The notes beneath the pieces were generated by a model. That model did no database searches. It was not told the DNA's origin and worked only from the letters and a program-made list of their open reading frames with translations. A stretch of DNA of 64,000 nt from Spinellus fusiger. Taxonomy: Eukaryota; Mucoromycota; Mucoromycetes; Mucorales; Phycomycetaceae. The stretch spans positions 310,001 through 374,000 of the forward strand of contig JALLLS010000028.1 of assembly GCA_025094145.1 (NCBI GenBank). The letters are read 5' to 3'. Both the position numbers and the translations under genes were made by a program. Every line of letters begins with the position of its first letter. Position 1 is the stretch's first letter. This document shows, in pieces, positions 60,228 through 64,000 of this stretch.

Positions 60228-61811
60228 ATGGAAGCAATAGACATCCCCTTGGATACACCCAAACCACAGCCCACACGATGGCTGAATAAGAATTCAACAA
60301 TAAAACCACGCAAAGTAGATATCGAACTTCAGCGTATCAAGAGTCTGGCTGTAGTGTCTGTTCTCAACAAGGCCTTTGACTCGGAAAACACAGATATATC
60401 TACCATCGTACGACAGAGATCTGCCTCAGTAGTGGAGCCTACAGACAAGGGAGTGCGCAGTCATAGTCAGCCTTCTGAAGACGCCCACCGATCCTCCCCA
60501 CGTGCACTGTCTGCAACACAACGACTCAAGACACAGGAGTTGGTGGCACTTGAGAATGAGTTGGTGGACATGTTTAGTAGTATTCTAAGTGAGGCAGAGG
60601 CCCATGCTCAGTGCAAATTAAAGCCATGGACTCCTGAAACTGACAAGAATCAAGACATTTCATTGGATACTGTAGACACTGGAATGAGAAACACACCAAA
60701 AAGAGACAGAGAAAGGGGGCAACAAACACAGGAACAAACACAGGAACAAACACAGGAGCAAACACAGGAGCAGCAGCAGCTGATACAAACAAAACTTGCT
60801 GCCTATCTTAGAGAGAAGGAGTTGGAGACCATCAAAGTACGTGAGCTGTCGAAACTTGTTCTCTATCAGGAACAGTTTATTAGTCAACTGGAAACAAAGC
60901 TCGACAAAATGCACCAGGAGAATGTTCAGCTGCACCAAAGAATAGAGCAGCAGGTGGACAGAGATACAATGAAGGATGTCCAAGGCCTTTCTGATACTCG
61001 TCATCATATCTCTGTACAATTGCAGGACATTTGGGATGTGCTATTAAAGAGTGAAGAAAAGACAGACTGGGGAATACATCAAACAAAGGCATTGAGTGCA
61101 GAATGTAAAGAACAGCGTCGGTGCATTGATACTAAGTTGACGGTACTGGAACAGCGCATGGGTCTTCCCCACACATCCCACACGTCCCACACGTCCCACA
61201 CATCCCACTACCCAATCCAGACACTTCCTCGTACATGGCCACGTCGTAACAGTGTTCCTGTACTTGCCAGAGGGCACTATGGCCCCTACAGACACAGCCT
61301 ACAGAGTGCCGTCTCTGTGGAAGACGACGATTGCACCCTCACAACTGAACAATCCTCCTACTCCTCCTGCAGTCTGTCTGGCATTCCCCGCCCATCTGAA
61401 GGACCTATCCACAGTCGCCGACGAAGCAGTGGCCAGGATCGACGGTCCTACATTGCACGCTGGGCAGGCAGTGCCACCCTCCCTCCTGCAGCACCTCCTC
61501 CCACAGAACCCCTCCCACCCATTCCCACTGCCCTTAGACCCATGTCTGTGGATGCCTACTCCCAGCAGGAACCTGTGGATACTTATAAGGAATTCACAGA
61601 GCAAATTCATGCACGCTTTGGTATGTCAAAGGAAATGGATGATTTGAGAGTGTGGCAGCCCAGTGATCTTGAGGCTATTCAGAAGAGAGCCCAGGCAAGA
61701 TGGAAAGAAGACCCTGAAGGAAGATTGAGTGATCCTCGAAGACATAGCACACTGTCGAGTAAAGCAAGTCCTGCCTTTTGGAGGGGAATGAAGAAGAAGT
61801 TGCGTGTTTAA
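60228..61811 (+). CDS. Coiled-coil protein of unknown function with tandem peptide repeats
   Basis: Single exon, 527 aa, no signal or membrane segment. It opens MEAIDIPLDTPKPQPTRW. Central residues about 100-300 are helical with heptad character (ELVALENELVDMFSSILS, LREKELETIKVRELSKLVLY, QFISQLETKLDKMHQENV). A TQEQ repeat (about 60728-60775) and an HTS repeat (about 61171-61207) are encoded by DNA microsatellites. The C-terminal third is Ser/Pro-rich and ends in a basic KASPAFWRGMKKKLRV segment. Kinesin-light-chain- or kinetochore-like coils are possible but I do not recognise a family. No intron is needed, unlike most genes here. Reliable as a gene, unknown as a function. Confidence 0.75.
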   Translation: MEAIDIPLDTPKPQPTRWLNKNSTIKPRKVDIELQRIKSLAVVSVLNKAFDSENTDISTIVRQRSASVVEPTDKGVRSHSQPSEDAHRSSPRALSATQRLKTQELVALENELVDMFSSILSEAEAHAQCKLKPWTPETDKNQDISLDTVDTGMRNTPKRDRERGQQTQEQTQEQTQEQTQEQQQLIQTKLAAYLREKELETIKVRELSKLVLYQEQFISQLETKLDKMHQENVQLHQRIEQQVDRDTMKDVQGLSDTRHHISVQLQDIWDVLLKSEEKTDWGIHQTKALSAECKEQRRCIDTKLTVLEQRMGLPHTSHTSHTSHTSHYPIQTLPRTWPRRNSVPVLARGHYGPYRHSLQSAVSVEDDDCTLTTEQSSYSSCSLSGIPRPSEGPIHSRRRSSGQDRRSYIARWAGSATLPPAAPPPTEPLPPIPTALRPMSVDAYSQQEPVDTYKEFTEQIHARFGMSKEMDDLRVWQPSDLEAIQKRAQARWKEDPEGRLSDPRRHSTLSSKASPAFWRGMKKKLRV

Positions 61812-62279
61812 TAAATAGTGCTGCTGCCGGTCAGCAAAATAAATTATACTATATCAATACCACATCAACTCTGTCTTTTTCATTGGTCTTTTTCATGTGT
61901 GTAGAGATGAATGGGTGCATGGATTGAAGTAGCCCTTTCTTATAACAAGTGTGGGGCTGTGGCAGGGTGGGCGTGGTTGGAATTCACAGAGTCACCGTAG
62001 AGTGTGGCTTATGGAGGCAAAGGATATATTCAGATCCCGATGGGATGCACCGCGTTTTGCAGGTAGCTAGTCTTCTTCACCAAGGCCTTCTCTTTCACCG
62101 CATTGGTAAGCAGCCCCCTTTCCTTTAGCCATGCATCCATCCATCCCTCCAGTCAGATACGCATGCATCCAACCTTCATCCCCTCTTCCGTCATGACGTC
62201 CACTTCATTTTTATATATAAATGAAAACATATGAAGAAGAAGCAATATTAAAATACCCTCCTCATTGAACAGAACCACC
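61812..62279. promoter_or_regulatory. eS10 promoter and 5' leader with a probable 5'UTR intron
   Basis: A pyrimidine-rich segment near 62071-62105 could start the transcript, ending CATTG before GTAAGCAG at 62106. A clean 3' splice site TTGAACAG lies at 62265-62272, seven bases before the ATG. This predicts a 167-nt intron (62106-62272) in the leader, common in ribosomal-protein genes. Confidence 0.6.
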
Positions 62280-62848
62280 ATGCTTATTTCCAAGGAAAAC
62301 CGCAAAACCATTTACGAGGCTCTCTTCAAGGGTAATTGAATTGAATAGTCATTACCCCTTCAAAAAAAAGAAACAACCCCTTTTTGGCTAATACCCAAGT
62401 AGACGGTGCCTTGGTGGCTGCCAAGGACTTCAACGCTCCCAAGCACTCTGAGTTGGAAGTCCCCAACCTCGAGGTCATCAAGTCCATGCAGTCCTTGACT
62501 TCCAAGGGTCTTGTCAAGACTCAGTTCTCTTGGCAATTCTACTACTACACACTCACTGATGAGGGTATCAACTACCTCCGTGAGTACTTGCACTTGCCCC
62601 AGGAGATTGTTCCTGCTACCATGAAGAAGGCTGTGCGTGCTGCTGCTCCTCGTCGTCCTTTCGGTGGTGAGGGCCGTGAAGGTGCTCGTCCTCGTGGTGA
62701 CCGTGATGACTACAGACGCAAGGAGGGTGCTTCCGGTGACTTCAAGCCTGAGTTCCGTGGTGGTATGGGTAAGTTTGATTCAACAAGAAACATAAAAACA
62801 GTCACTTATCGTTGGGATCCTACTTTAGGCCGTGGTCGTCGCGAGTAA
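62280..62848 (+). CDS. RPS10: Ribosomal protein eS10
   Basis: Component of the small ribosomal subunit near the mRNA entry and beak. Three exons, 62280-62331, 62400-62768 and 62829-62848, encode 146 aa. The plectin/S10 winged-helix core is complete: [65 protein letters not shown] and [15 protein letters not shown] basic Arg/Gly tail follows with [16 protein letters not shown] and GRGRRE after the last intron. The second intron (62769-62828) is 60 nt and has no stop, so an unspliced mRNA would add 20 residues. The 52-nt first exon and Arg/Gly-rich, GC-biased coding are typical of ribosomal proteins. Confidence 0.96.
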
Positions 62849-64000
62849 ATTGTAGGTGGCATGGAGACATCAACACCCCCTTCATTAATAAATAACAGTC
62901 ATTTCAACAGCAACAGTAACAACAAAAAGTAAAGTAGACTTGTGGTTTCATTATTTGGTGTTGTGTAAACTGATCCGTGTATCCAACAAGGATGTCGTAT
63001 TTATATTTCATAAGTCTAGTTTACTCTTTAAATGTCACTTAGTTATTGTCCTCTACATCTCATGGGCATCATTCATGATGAAGGTGATAGTTTTATATTG
63101 ATTTCTTTTTCTTTCCAATGTCCAATCTATTCTACACAGTCAAGGACATGTTGATGATAATGATAATGATGATAATGTGTTGAACACTTCATGACAACCT
63201 CAGTGTACTCTATCTATTAAGAAGGCGCTATCCTAGCCCTATAGCCTATCTGATAGACAAGTATATTTATTCTCAATGATATCTATTCATCTCAAGAACT
63301 GTGTCTAGCTGAGAAGAAAAAGAAAAAGGATACAAATGAAATGTGTCGAAAGAAAAGGTTGAGCATATAGTAGAAAGTACTCTAGGTAAATAAAGACTCG
63401 TTTTCCTATTAGTAAAATAAAGAGATACGTATCCTATGTAATAATACACAGTCTTATGGACGATGGATCCCAACTATTTTATTTTCAGTTGATAAAACAA
63501 CCTTGGACTTATCCAACCTTTTACAAGGTATTATTAGTATAGAAACCCAATCCTACAGATAAAGTATTAAGGCATCTGTTGATCATTTACACACCTTCCT
63601 GACTTGCGTCTACATAAAGATTACAACATGTAATTATAATTTCAAAGTCTAATTTTAGATGAAAGACATATAAACAAACTCTGGCTCTACACTCCATTTA
63701 GTGATAATAGTAGAGTGCAATAAATACATCTTTATCATACACAATGGACTGCTTTTTGATAAGCTTATAAAGAAAAACATGATACACACAAGATCAAACC
63801 TGTCTAGTTTCAGGGGCAGCTCATCTATGGTGTGCTCTTCAGTATCAGAATATAAACCTAAATTTCCTTGGCAGTCATGAATAATGCCTCGTAGCAATAA
63901 AATTAGGCTAAAATTAGTTTTGACGGACTTCCATGGCATGTGGTCGTCGGTCTATTTTCTTCGTTTTTTTTTTTTTATTTATTTAAATTTTCTTTATTTT
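62849..64000. other. Right flank, no gene assigned
   Basis: AT-rich. GATAAT repeats occur near 63148-63176. A minus-strand open frame at 63655-63939 (IHDCQGNLGLYSDTEEHTI, LPLKLDRFDLV) looks coding-like and starts with ATG, but no family is recognised and no splice partner is visible inside the window. It may be the 3' end of a gene or element lying beyond 64000. Confidence 0.4.

Overview
This is nuclear DNA of a filamentous fungus outside the Dikarya, most probably Mucoromycota. The coding is eukaryotic: genes are broken by 42-240 nt GT-AG introns, often with a TACTAA-like branch site, and untranslated DNA is AT-rich with many microsatellites. The gene content fits a walled, ergosterol-making fungus: ERG2, a PMT-type mannosyltransferase with MIR repeats, RFT1 and a diaphanous-type formin. 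A dysbindin-like BLOC-1 subunit, a TnpB/Fanzor relic, L1/Tx1-like LINEs and a decayed member of an expanded family I associate with Mucoromycota point away from ascomycetes and basidiomycetes. The phylum is an inference; no rRNA gene is present to test it.

Layout. 1-1750 (-): N-terminal part of an ITC1/ACF1-type ISWI partner. 2413-2816 (-): decayed Fanzor. 4143-8395 (+): DIS3/RRP44, 18 exons. 9493-11232 (-): homeodomain factor. 13045-15627 (-): DPH2, 11 exons. 16235-17380 (-): VPS74/GOLPH3. 18626-22018 (+): divergent PMT-like protein, 12 exons. 22512-23241 (+): ERG2. 23794-25062 (+): acidic protein of unknown function. 25-33.4 kb: transposon island with a decayed Tc1 copy, a full-length LINE with both ORFs open and a second 5'-truncated LINE tail. 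34306-39642 (-): formin, 17 exons. 40088-41914 (+): RFT1. 42282-43658 (-): membrane-anchored SDR. 45001-45491 (+): TMEM256/DUF423. 45665-46410 (-): ICT1-type peptidyl-tRNA hydrolase. 46728-48692 (-): poly(A)-binding protein. About 49.55-50.91 kb (+): dysbindin-like protein. 51037-55381: two 1124-bp inverted-repeat arms around a 2.1-kb spacer, with a decayed host-family gene and Tc1 debris, followed by a 745-bp TIR element at 55397-56141. 56559-59810 (+): kelch membrane protein. 60228-61811 (+): coiled-coil protein. 62280-62848 (+): ribosomal protein eS10.

The genes are housekeeping functions with no operon-like logic. Several meet at the secretory pathway: RFT1, a PMT-like protein, VPS74 (which retains Golgi glycosyltransferases), and an SDR that resembles DHRSX. 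DIS3, PABP, eS10, DPH2 and ICT1 belong to RNA decay and translation. The parts most worth a second look are the Fanzor relic, the near-identical giant inverted repeat, the intact LINE whose ORF1 carries an SR-like tail, and the PMT-like gene that lacks canonical PMT motif residues. Exon boundaries were chosen by hand from reading frame, splice signals and family knowledge. Exon sums are multiples of three for DIS3, DPH2, VPS74, PMT, ERG2, formin, RFT1, SDR, TMEM256, ICT1, PABP, kelch and eS10.
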